Assembly: GCA_011033025.1 (NCBI GenBank)
Contig: WFMF01000040.1
Span: forward strand, 682,001-746,000
Direction: 5' to 3'
Origin: Beroe forskalii
Taxonomy: Eukaryota; Ctenophora; Nuda; Beroida; Beroidae
Length of the DNA stretch: 64,000 bases
Numbering within the stretch: position 1 is the stretch's first letter; every line of letters starts with the position of its first letter. Under the pieces are notes generated by a model. The model was not told the origin of the DNA and searched no databases. It saw only the letters and a program-made list of their open reading frames with translations. Position numbers and translations under genes: made by a program. Below are positions 47,301 through 57,870 of this stretch, piece by piece.

Positions 47301-50263
47301 AATTGATAAAACGGAGCAATACACTATATATAAATATATATATGGCGACACAAGTCTGCGTTATATCTCTAAGACTAGATAAATAAACATTGAAACACGG
47401 ATGGAGTTATCAAGCCCGTCTGGGTGGCGCCATTTAGGTGTATACGATAGTGTTCCTTCTATCTATTTTATCTTTAATCTTGTGTTGCCCTATAATATCG
47501 TTTAGATATATCGTATTTTATACATTGTGCTCATATTTACTTTATCTTGTGCTACCGAATGTGCCATTAAGAATATTACATATATCGTACCGAACATTTT
47601 GTACTCCTTATCGCTATTTTATCTTGTTTTACAGTATATATTACGGTTAAGAATAGATTATATCGAATCGTTTTTTATATGAAAAGTGCGATAACAGATA
47701 TCATGGGAGCTTATTATTCTCCTATTTACATCCGCATAGAGATAGCTAATAGGTTAGAATCGTGCGAATGGCCGTTTCAGAAAGTTGGTAGCAATTCAAC
47801 AGTAGTAATTCAACAGCTGGGAATAGTAATTCAACACTTGAATAGTAATTCAACAGTTGAGGTATAGTAATTACACACTTGACAGTAATTCAACTGCTGG
47901 GTACGGTGATATTACATGATTAATATTGCTCAAAAATTCGAAAAGTAATTACACTGCAGGGTAATAATACATATAACCCAATAGTTTGTTTGAAGTTTGG
48001 TTGTAAGTTAATCAATGCATTCATATAATTTTGAAGCGACAACATTTTCCGAGGATTCGTTCACAGATTTTAAGGCGAATTTATCTATTGTGAAGTTTAA
48101 CAGCTTGACACAAGTACCAAGACCTAGGTGGCGTGACTAGTCAAAAATGCATGACAAAATACATGCAAGGTATGCTAGCTTGATAGCTTGATATATGTTT
48201 TATCATGCTATGTCTTATGATGGAAATATGAATCTATAACTATCGTCGCCAAGACGGGACCATTGACTGTCATTTTGTGAAATAACAAAATATGATCATG
48301 ACTCTTAGTCTTGTTATGCGTCATAAGTGTAGGGTTAAACGGTAAACCACTAGATTTGTTTCCTGAAGAACCAGAAAGGATCTACTCAAAAATAAAATTG
48401 AATGAGTAGAGTTGTTATCAAGATATTGGATTTAATGCCATGAATTACCAACACAGCATCATCAAAATAACAGAGATAGGAGTAGCCAATTCTGGGGATC
48501 CTCGTGATGTGTTTCAAAAACTCCGGTAATCAGTATTTGTGACTTTTGAGGACTTGAGGAGTGGAATGTGAGGCTCAGGATATTATGCTGAGCATGTCCA
48601 CCAAACTGAAAATTCTGATCTTTCTATCCCCTGCACAGCTGCAACTCACCAAGCTATAAGCTGCCCCTTCCCTGAAAGTTGCTACCCCCACATCTCGTCA
48701 GGTTATAGACCCAGTGACGGGTGTAGATTGTGAGATGAAGCAGTCTGGTGAGATATTGATCAGAGGACCATGTGTCATGAAGGGTTACTATGACAACCCT
48801 AAAGCCAACGCAGGTAGGTACCGAATCAGATACCTTACTGCGAGTCTTGATTTCACTTTAATTAGCTATATATCAGCATTTTCCGAGAAAAATTACTTAA
48901 ATCTCCAAATCTTAAACAAAGTGCAGCTCACTCATCATAATATCTTCTGCAGAAGCTTTTACTGAGGGTGGCTTCTTCAAAACGGGTGATGTAGGATACT
49001 TTGATGAGAATGAAGACTATTTCATCGTTGACCGGATTAAAGAACTCATTAAAGTCAAAGGCTACCAGGTCCGTTAATTTGTTAACAAATCACGAACTTG
49101 CTGAAAGAAAATTATCGTAGCCGGTCTCAGCATATTATATTGTTTATGTATTGATAGTCAATGAAAATGACCATCCGTCACAATGCGCTGAGAACAGCTT
49201 TATTAATATGCAGAGTTCATTATACGAGTTTGCATGACCTACGTCATGATTCACGCTGTGTACTGCACTACTGCTCTCCTGTATCATAATATCAACATCT
49301 TTCTCGGTAAAAAGATAGTTTTAACATCGTAAATCGTACTGTCTATTAGGTTGGTATTAGGTACATCATGAACAGATACTAGTCTTACACTCATCTATCC
49401 CGTACAGGATTCGCTCTGCACCTTCCTAGCTTCTTGTATGAGTTTTGCAATGTATACGCCTCTTGATGTAACACACAGTGTATACGCCTAGATAGGGAGA
49501 AGTCATACTAGCCTTTCATCCATCTATCTTACACACCCCCCCCCCTACAGGTAGCACCTGCTGAGTTAGAAGCCCTGCTGCTGGAACACCCTCTCATTGC
49601 TGACGCAGCAGTAATCGGTATCCCAGATGACAAGGCGGGGGAACGCCCCAAAGCCTTCGTGGTAACCCGCCCTGGGGCTGAGCTGAGTGAGAGCGAGGTG
49701 GCGGAGTTCGTGAAGACGCACGTTTCTAGTTACAAGGTCCCTTCTCAGGTATTGTACCTTCTGTAGCTCAGGGAGGTAGTGCTGGGTACTTGCTATTGGA
49801 AGTTCGTATATAATTGTAGAGGGAGTTTGTCTTAAAAAATACAAAAATGTGATGAACGATTTACCTTGATAAATACCTTAGGAAGTTTATTTAAAAAGGT
49901 TGTAATTTGGGGATTTTTCAGAAAAATCCCCATTTTTTCACCCACCGTGAAAGTTCAAAATGACGTCATTATCATATGTTAACAAGAGTAATGACTTGAC
50001 AAATCCCCATATTTTCAACTTACCAAAATTTGAAACACCGAAATTTTATCCCACATAAATACACCTCCTAAAGTCCTAAGGTAATTCTTAAGTCCTAAAA
50101 GTTAAAACATATTTACACATTTACCTGTAAGTGTTGTAATGCAGTTTTGAAACAGGTTGAATTTGTGGCCACAATACCCAAGCTGGCAAGTGGCAAAATA
50201 CAACGAAATGTCTTGCGTGAAGCAGAGAAATCGAAAAGAATTTCCGAAGATGCCAAAGAGTAG
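44343..50263 (+). CDS. Acyl-CoA synthetase, 4-coumarate-CoA ligase/luciferase-like (N-terminal exons not found)
   Basis: Exons: 44343-44459, 44881-45083, 45666-45797, 46029-46206, 46489-46586, 48702-48813, 48953-49068, 49551-49748 and 50156-50263; all GT-AG and phase-consistent, about 420 codons. Motifs of the ANL adenylating family in order: [13 protein letters not shown] (phosphate-binding), [68 protein letters not shown] (ATP-ribose aspartate and hinge), [14 protein letters not shown] and [12 protein letters not shown] with the catalytic lysine. The family activates carboxylic acids to acyl-AMP and then CoA thioesters. It ends SEDAKE and lacks a peroxisomal SKL tail. About 130 N-terminal residues are missing; the first exon seen begins in phase 1, so upstream exons must exist or were lost behind the LINE and palindrome insertions. 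The substrate cannot be named. Confidence 0.9.
46688..46860. repeat. Serial hairpin element with constant loop (in synthetase intron)
   Basis: Three hairpins with the same loop GAGCTTGCGA but different stems: AATTCCAC/GTGGAATT, CAATAAATGCAC/GTGCATTTATTG and GTAATTGCAC/GTGCAATTAC. They sit inside an outer inverted repeat (AATACACACTTGGGTGTG and its complement at 46830-46850). Confidence 0.9.
47795..47965. repeat. AGTAATTCAACAGCTGGGAA tandem repeat
   Basis: Seven or eight degenerate units of 16-22 bp in a synthetase intron. Confidence 0.75.
49911..49936. repeat. Short perfect hairpin
   Basis: GGGGATTTTT-CAG-AAAAATCCCC in the last intron of the synthetase gene. Confidence 0.7.
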
Positions 50264-50930
50264 AATTCGGTTTAGAAACTTAGAAAATTTGGAACACAAA
50301 TGGAAACATGTTTTAATTAATTATCTAATAATGCATGATCTAAGATCTTACTATTTGATTTAACAAATTTAACTTTCTTTTATTGTTTTTATTATATTCT
50401 AATATTGTTTTTATTAATTTTGCTTTCAATTCAATGTACGTGGTGTTGATATAAGGGATTCCAGATTATTTTGATAATGTAAAGATGTAATGATTTTAAT
50501 GTACCTTATTATTTTGGTAATCGCACTATATAGAGACACCGCACTATATAGAGACACCATTTCTATTACATAAAGTAAAGTCACACGTGAATAATGTTTG
50601 TGCCGCCGTATACAATTAAATTTGACCTTGCCAAGAAAATATCAAGAGAAACGAAGGCTAAGCTGGGCTAAGTCGCGCCGTTGCTATGGATACAGATATT
50701 CTGCACGTGCAGATTATAATCAGTCCTATGCGAGAGTTTTCTGATACGTTGTTGACTGCTGCGTTGAAGTGTTTGAAAGAACCACGTGTTTACTGTTAAA
50801 GATCTGGAAATATAGAGAACGGGTATGGCTGGCATCGTGGAGGCTATTTCCGTTAGCATCTCTAATATAATTTCGCAACCTCTGTAATATTATTTTGTAC
50901 GTCCGTCACGTTTTTTGTCCTTTTGTAGAC
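50264..50930. other. 3' flank of the synthetase gene
   Basis: AT-rich. Contains two tandem GCACTATATAGAGACACC units at 50524-50560, a member of the short repeat family that recurs at 54.7-56.5 kb. Confidence 0.5.
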
Positions 50931-51166
50931 ACATTTTGGAGCGAGCACGTGCAGTTTTGGTATAGGCGCGCGTTGCTATGGTTACATATTGCGCGCGCGT
51001 TCATTTCTGTTTAATGCTGTTTTGAATACGTTGCTCCGCGTAACTTCTGATATGATTGGATTTTTGATGCGGTAAAAAGTAGTTAGTTGATTTGAATCTT
51101 GCGAACGAGGTGCTGCGTAGCAGCGCCGAGTGAGCTGTGTATTAGCAGGCCTAACGGGCCTGCTAG
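50930..51166 (+). mobile_element. Diverged Helitron-like short element, 5'-truncated
   Basis: Shares the second half of the 270-bp element, including the hairpin GCAGGCC-TAAC-GGGCCTGC and CTAG end at 51166. The next element starts at the very next base. Confidence 0.7.
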
Positions 51167-52116
51167 TCTTACTTATAAAGTCGCAGATTGTGTATGTTTT
51201 ACGTCACGCCCCATGGCAACGCGCGCGAAATGGGGGAAATTGCACGTGCAGATTAAATGCGCGCGCGTTTATAACTGTTTATAGCTGTTTTAATTTCGTT
51301 GCTCCGTAACTTTTGATCTGATTGGAATTATTTGGTGCGGTAAAAAGTATATAGTTGATTTGAAATTTGCGAACGAGGTGCTGCGTAGCAGCGCCAAGTG
51401 AGCTGTGTATTTGCAGGCCCAACGGGCCTACTAGTATAGTGTAAATTCACTCGAACGTCATTACATCACACGATTCAAAAAGAATTAAAACTTCTACTGC
51501 AGTTCTATGGACACAATCGGAACAACCAAGGATTCTAGATACATCCCACACATAAAACACACTTCTATTAATAATAATAAGTCACTCCCAATTGTCAAAT
51601 TTCACAACTCTTTGAAAGAACACACGAGCTGAACATTAAATTGCTTAGTACTGATCCACCCGAGTCCTTATTATTGTATCATTATTGAAGTAACTTTCAT
51701 TACCGTAAATTTTATTTATGATAGTGTGGCTAAAATTAAGTCTGCTAGCGTTATTGCTAATGTCATGATTTTCTAAAGATTTTCAATGATTTTTAGACTG
51801 CTCTTTATATTTTAAAAGCTACTTCATCTTAAGTTTTCATCAATTACAAGAACTGCTCCTGGTATCTTCTTGCTGTAAAATTATCAAACACAAACGTTCC
51901 TTGTAACAATCTAAACAAACTTAATTAATGTTCTTTGGTGAATAAAACTCAGAATTGCGTTAAGGAAAACTTCTGTCCTTAAACTTGAGTTTCTGATCTC
52001 TGTTCTCCGGCAGTTGACACAGCATTCTCCCCCGCAGTTGTAGACGTTGTTTTCTTCCCTGCTGTAGAAGTGGTCTTGTCTCCCCTCACACCAGATATCC
52101 TAGCCTCTCCTCCTCC

Positions 52117-53038
52117 TCATATCCCACAGATTGCTCCCCATATAAGTGCTGCTCTTTGCTTCAGGAACTCCCTGAAACCATGCACTGTGAGGCTGTAGAT
52201 ATAGAAGTTAGCCATGACGTTGATGTTAGTGGTGGAATGGGCTACTCTCCAGAAGTGAACGTATAGCATTGGATCCTTGATGAATTTTCCCAATATGTGG
52301 AACAGCCCTACTGGCAGCACAGATAAACAGTACACCACAGCAGTTGCAATGACTGTTGACACACCCTGCCATTTAATCCTGTCACCCGCTCTATTCGTTA
52401 ATCTCACGGCCTTCACTATGAGCCATGTAGTGGTTACTATGACAATTATGTTTGGTACCACTGATGCTAAGCCACCTAAAACCGATCTCCAGATTGTCCA
52501 AACTTCCGCCGAAAAAGCTATAGAGGCAGTAGTATTGTAAATAATTGAATTGCACGTCATCCTTATCAATAACAATTAAGGCAATAGGAATAGTTAGAGA
52601 ACAGATCCAGATGATTCCACAGACGGTATGAGCTTTGATTTTAGTCCAGAGACGAGCATGTATCGGGTACTGGACTATGAGGAGCTTGATACTGGTTAAG
52701 GCAGCTGTGAAGTAGAAGCTAGCCGGATAGGCATAATAGCGTGCATAACTATGAAAATAGCAGGGGAAGGACCCCTGATTATTCCGTTCTGAGATCAGAG
52801 TAACAAGGGAGAGACAATTGTTGAATGAGATGAATAGATCACACACTGCCATGTGCTGCATGATGGTGACAATGGCTTTGTGAAGCTTGAAGGCATCGTA
52901 TTTTATGGATGCCAATAAGATGATATAATCCCCCAGAAAGGAGGAAAAGATGGTTAAGATATAGTAAGAGGTCCAGCAGTAGCGGACAGCCTGGTTGTAG
53001 ATGCCATACTCAGTGTAGTTGGTGAAGGAGACGTTCAT
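52117..53038 (-). pseudogene. GPCR copy B, frameshifted
   Basis: Same protein as 31895-32815 with few substitutions. One extra base in an A-run at 52512-52516 (five against four) shifts the frame after YCLYSF, dividing the gene into a 5' frame ending after about 215 residues and a 3' frame. A homopolymer error in the assembly would give the same picture. Confidence 0.85.
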
Positions 53039-54026
53039 TAGGTTTTCAAAGTATCCAGAGGTAGTGCTAAAAGGTACTTAAATGAGGACCCAAACCCAAA
53101 GGTTGGAGATACAAGAAGCCTATTCAATGAAAGGTGCTGCAGGTAAAGCAAGAAGTAAAGCGAAATATAATTCTTGAATTCTGATTAACTGAAATCGGTT
53201 TTATAAATCTTACGATCCTTGATCACGTGAAATCAGACTTTTCTGCTCTCAACTACCAATCTCAAGAACTGGTAGACACTTCATGTTTTCTGTTACGTCT
53301 GCAGCCTTAGCACGTGCTTTGAGAGATGAAACATCACGCCAATAATTTTCCTGAGTAGCACTGACAGGAATGTGTAAACTGGTAGAAGAATGCGAAGAAT
53401 GCCACCATGTACTCTCTAAGTATCCTATATTTGATTCTAATCTCAAAAAGTCGAGAGAATATGGGCCGTTATCTAGGGAGAGGGGCTGTCCATTTCTTGG
53501 TAATTTTTGGTAATTATTAACTAATTCTATCTAAAAGTGCTGAATTAAATCTTGCTTTTGAGTAAATATCACTGGTAAGTGGGTTACCTCCCACCTGCTA
53601 CCCATCAACATAAATAAGTGTAATCACTGTATGAAATTAATTCGAGTGGGAAATGATTTTTGAACCTCTCTACCCGTACCCGCTCAATCGTTACCTCTCA
53701 CACCTAACATCTCACCCTCTGTTCTCGCAAAAGGCGCGCGTTCCTTGTGCCTCTGCGTATAATATCACCTGGAAGCTGTTTCATTGAGATCTTCAATGTC
53801 GTCAATGATGCCGGGAGGGTACTGGGGGACGCCGGACGGAGCCAACTATACACTGAACACAGATAATAAATTAGTATACATCTGATATGATGCATAGCCA
53901 CTCGGCATAGTTAGGGCAAAAGGGAATAATTAGTGCATAAAGTTTGGGCATGACCGAACCCGACTGCTTCTCCAACCAAGACTGAATGTCGACTGCTTAT
54001 CTCGACAGCCAAGAAGCCAGCACATC

Positions 54027-54337
54027 ATTTACAACAGAACCACGGTACCGATCGTTAAGAACGGTACCGTTAACAACTAACAGGCAACCGTTAACAACTA
54101 ACAGGCAACCGTTCTGGCAACGGAACCTCGTGAACAACGGTTGTTTACAACGGTTGAACAACCGTTGTAAAAGAGGTACTTTTGTAAACAAGGTACCGTC
54201 GTAAACAAGGCATCATTGTTAACAAGGTACCGTTGTTAACGAGGTACTGTTGTTAACGAGGTAACGCTTTCGAAAAGGTATCGTTGTTAACCACGGTACA
54301 TTGTTAACAACGGCACCTTGTTAACAACGGTACCTTG
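54027..54337. repeat. GGTACC/GTTAAC minisatellite (inverse copy)
   Basis: Counterpart of 30578-30885 in unit B, with minor differences. Confidence 0.8.
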
Positions 54338-54619
54338 TCTTACTTATAAAGTCGCAGATTGTGTATGTTTTACGTCACGCCCCATGGCAACGCGCGCGCA
54401 ATGGAGGAAATTGCACGTGCAGATTAACTGCGCGCGCGTTCATTTCTGTTTAATGCTGTTTTGATTTCGGAGCTTCATAACTTTTGATCGGATTGGAATT
54501 TTTTGATGCGGTAAAAAGTATTTAGTTAATTTGAATTGTGGGGTTTGAAACTTGCGAACGAGGTGCTGCGTAGCAGCGCCGAGTGAGCTGTGTATTTGCA
54601 GGCCCAACGGGCCTGCTAG

Positions 54620-54666
54620 TCTCTTCATAAATCTGTGACATCTTGCCGGCCCAACGGGCTTGCTAG
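54620..54666 (+). mobile_element. 47-bp minimal TC...CTAG segment
   Basis: Follows unit B directly. Begins TCTCTTCATAAATC and ends with hairpin CGGCCC-AAC-GGGCTTG and CTAG, so it has both end signals with almost nothing between. Confidence 0.55.
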
Positions 54667-54669
54667 TTT

Positions 54670-56510
54670 CTCTATAAAGTGCACTGTCGCTATATAGTGT
54701 TTTTTCGCACTATATAGAGACAAAATGTCGACCATATGTTATTGTATGTTCTGAACATACTTCGAGTGAAAGCGCACTATATAGAGACACCTCCTCATTA
54801 AGCGTACAAGCGTGCCTTATTACTTTATTAGTGATCGCAGTAGCGGGTCACATTGCATTGGTCCAACACAACATATACAATGGTTCTTGCGTAATTCGTT
54901 CTTGCGTAATTCGTAAAAAGTGTAGAATGGCATGGTCCTGGAGGGTACCCCGAAAGTCCAGTTCGAAGTCCACCATGATGGTTACAGGAGCGAAGTTCCT
55001 CAGGGCACACGGGGAAGTCCGATAAATCCCGAAATCCTAATTCTATTGTCTCTATAAAGTGGGGGGGGGTCGACCTATTTTTTGTTTTTTTTGTTTTTTT
55101 TGTTAAGGTAAATGTTGTTTTCTGAAAAACAAAAACAAAAAAACAAATAAAACAAATAAAACAAAAAACAAAAAACAAAAAAAAACCAAAAATACAAAAA
55201 ATAAAAAAAATACAAAAAAACATAAAAAAAACAAAAAAAAAAAAAAAAAAAGTTACAAAAACATAAAAAACATAAAAATATAAAAACAAAAAAACAAAAC
55301 TACAATAAAAACAAAAAATACAAAAACAAAAAACATAAAAAACCAAAACATTAAAACCAAAAATACAAAAAATATGAAAGGGAATTTGGTTTTTGTGCCC
55401 ATTTTGCTGCTGTGGTGTCGTCTTCAAAAATCAAGTGAAACCACTCTAATAAAGTATTTTGCGATAGAACGCTATTTTCCCTACTCTGAACATCTGTAAC
55501 TCAGAGAGAGTTTTCGCCAGATTGTGTTTACTTCGATACACATTGCTTTTAGACCTAGAGATTTAGCAATAGAGGAGTTCTCAATTTAAGGCGATCGGTC
55601 GAAAATTTTTGTCAAATGCTGCCAAATGCTTGAAATTACGTTTAAGACCGAAACTTTAGAATGTAGCCCTATTCGGTGATACAATGACGAAGTGATAATG
55701 GTTTCTCAATGCCTCAATAAATAGGAATGAGAAATCTACGATGAAATTGAAGCACGTAAGTTCACGTGGATGTTTTCTAGAAATTAGGGGATTTCAAAGA
55801 AATTTATATTTGCATAGGTCATTCGACTTGATTACCTTGAAACAAGTTCAGATGCGATAGAAACACGCAAACTTGATGTCAGTTTCTGTATTTCAGCCGT
55901 TGAGTTCGTCGATGAGTTGAAGGAATTGATAAGAAATACGTGACCAATGTTGTTTGTTCCGAGTTAGAATAAGGTTTGGTTATGTGGGCTCGAACGACAA
56001 AATGAATGTGAAAATGGATTTTCCACACTCAATTCAGCAGAAGGTTACTACGCCAACCTTAATAACTTGATGTATCAATAGTATTATATTTACTCTTTTA
56101 TTTGTTTTTAATCTATTTTGTAATTTTTGTATTTTTGTATTTCATGTTTTTTGTTTTTTGTTTTGTTTTTTGTATTTTTGTTTTTTTGTTTTTTATGTTT
56201 TTTGTTTTTTTTGTTTTTTATGTTTTGTATTTTGTTTTTTTGTTTTTTTTGTTTTTTTGTTTTGTATTTTTTGTTTTTTTGTTTTTTGTTTTTTTGTTTA
56301 TTGTTTTTTGTTTTTTTTGTTAAGGTAAATGTGATTTTTGAAAAAACAAAAACAAAAAAAAAAAAAACAAAATATGTCGGCCACCCCCCTAAAGTGCGTT
56401 GTCTCTATAAAGTGTTTTTACGCACTATTTAGAGAATGTGAACTTTGGCTCCAAAACCTATTGTCTCTATATAGTGCGCTGTCTCTATATAGTGCGGGAA
56501 TCATTATTTT
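54670..56510. repeat. GTCTCTATATAGTGC repeat family with (TTTTTGT)n tracts
   Basis: The motif and its reverse complement occur in pairs at 54673-54792, 55045-55065 and 56399-56507. Between them are an A-rich tract (55100-55375) and a T-rich tract (56096-56335), each next to TTGTTAAGGTAAATGT. Frames of Phe/Cys/Val in these tracts are low-complexity artefacts. 55385-56095 holds nothing recognisable. Confidence 0.6.
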
Positions 56511-56787
56511 AAAGCGAAAGTTTTTCGCAAATTTTCCATTTTTGTCTTGCATGTTATTCAGATATTAGATAAAAACGTTTAAATGATAATATGCTCAAAT
56601 GCATTCAGTTGTACGAATAAGCATAAAGCATATTAATTAATTCCGATAATAATGCAATATCTCCGTTCGTTTTCTCTACTATGATGATTTGCCATTGCAA
56701 TGTAATAAATGATAAATCCTTATTAATATAAGCCCATTGCTGATTGCATTGAACTTATTACTTATTTGGTACTTTATCATAAGCAAT

Positions 56788-57429
56788 ATAATAAGCGGTT
56801 ACATGTCGAAGTGGTGACCGTTTACCGCAACTTACATGGTCGAGGCGACAGCCGAGACTATATGAATGAATAATGAACGGCAGTGCCGAGTTCATTATCA
56901 GCTACGGTCACAGCCGAGATCATGGAAGTGGAACCGGATTATAACCCGAGCGGAAACAGCTGAGACCGACTATTCTCTGACAAAACAACAAACTATTATT
57001 CCCTCGGGTCTAACGACCCTCGTCGGTTAACAGCGAGTAGATTTTTGAGTGCTCCTTTATAAAATCAAATTTCATTTAAGCTTTTTAAACTGTAATTTAA
57101 TGACGACCGTATAATAAGCGGTTACATGTCGAAGTGGTGACCGTATACCGCAGCACCATGGTCGAGGCGACAGCCGAGACTGTAAGGCGGATAATGGACG
57201 AGGCGTGCCGAGTTCGTATCAGTATACGGTCACAGCTGAGATCATGGAACTCAGATTATACCGACCGAAACAGCTGGGACCAACTATTCTAAGACCAAAC
57301 AACAGTATTTCTTCCTACTCGGGTCTGACGACCCTCGTCCGGATTCAATGCTTAAGTAGATTTTTGAGTGCTCCTTTATAAAGTCAAATTTCATTTTAGG
57401 CTTTTTTGCACTGTAATTTAGTGAAGACC
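56788..57429. repeat. 0.32-kb tandem duplication
   Basis: Units 56788-57110 and 57111-57429 begin ATAATAAGCGGTTACATGTC and contain GGTCGAGGCGACAGCCGAGA and GGGTCTAACGACCCTCG. Many indels show that it is not very recent. Confidence 0.85.
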
Positions 57430-57520
57430 GTATAACCAAACTTACACGGTCGCTAAAACAAGCTTGGGAGGGGTATAACCAAACTTACACGGTCGCTAAA
57501 ACAAGCTTGGAAGGGGTATA
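57430..57520. repeat. 47-bp tandem duplication
   Basis: Two copies of TATAACCAAACTTACACGGT plus CGCTAAAACAAGCTTGG. Confidence 0.9.
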
Positions 57521-57870
57521 TAATAATGATTCTCTTACTTTTTCCATTATATGAAATCGTTAATAACCTTGAACTTTTCAACATTCTTCTTTTATTGTTT
57601 TTTATGTCTTAATTGTTGTAAAATATAGCATCCAGTACCCACTTGCTAATCAATGTGGCTGATTGGGATAAACATATTATCTAAAAAAGCTTGTTTTTAA
57701 ACACCACTGACGTTTCATTTAATGCTCAAACGAACCAAGATAGGAAATATTTACATTGCTACTCACTTTCCATTTTCGTTTCCCAATTGTTGATTTTCCT
57801 CGTCAGATTCACCCAATCATTAATAATTATCACTTGGGGACTGATATTAGATCCTTGAGTTGATTTTAGA

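Larger units (their letters stand above)
51167..54619 (+). mobile_element. Helitron-like composite unit carrying GPCR copy B (inverse of 30.3-33.7 kb)
   Basis: Starts TCTTACTTATAAAG and ends GGGCCTGCTAG. Aligns end to end with copy A in opposite orientation, with very few differences in the parts compared, but shares nothing outside the termini. Both terminal short elements (51167-51434 and 54338-54619) are kept. Its 5' end abuts the CTAG of the preceding element, a head-to-tail arrangement. Confidence 0.75.

Noticed and set aside
44341..50263. Firefly-type luciferase
   Set aside because: Only shared ANL-family motifs are visible; no peroxisomal targeting tail and no luciferin-site evidence, so the general acyl-CoA synthetase call is kept.
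52277..52540. 87-codon plus-strand frame (also 32410-32655 minus)
   Set aside because: Antisense shadow of the GPCR gene in both units.
54828..55427. 199-codon Phe/Cys/Val-rich frame that could look like membrane segments
   Set aside because: Reverse reading of an A-rich simple-sequence tract; the same happens in plus frames at 56102-56432.
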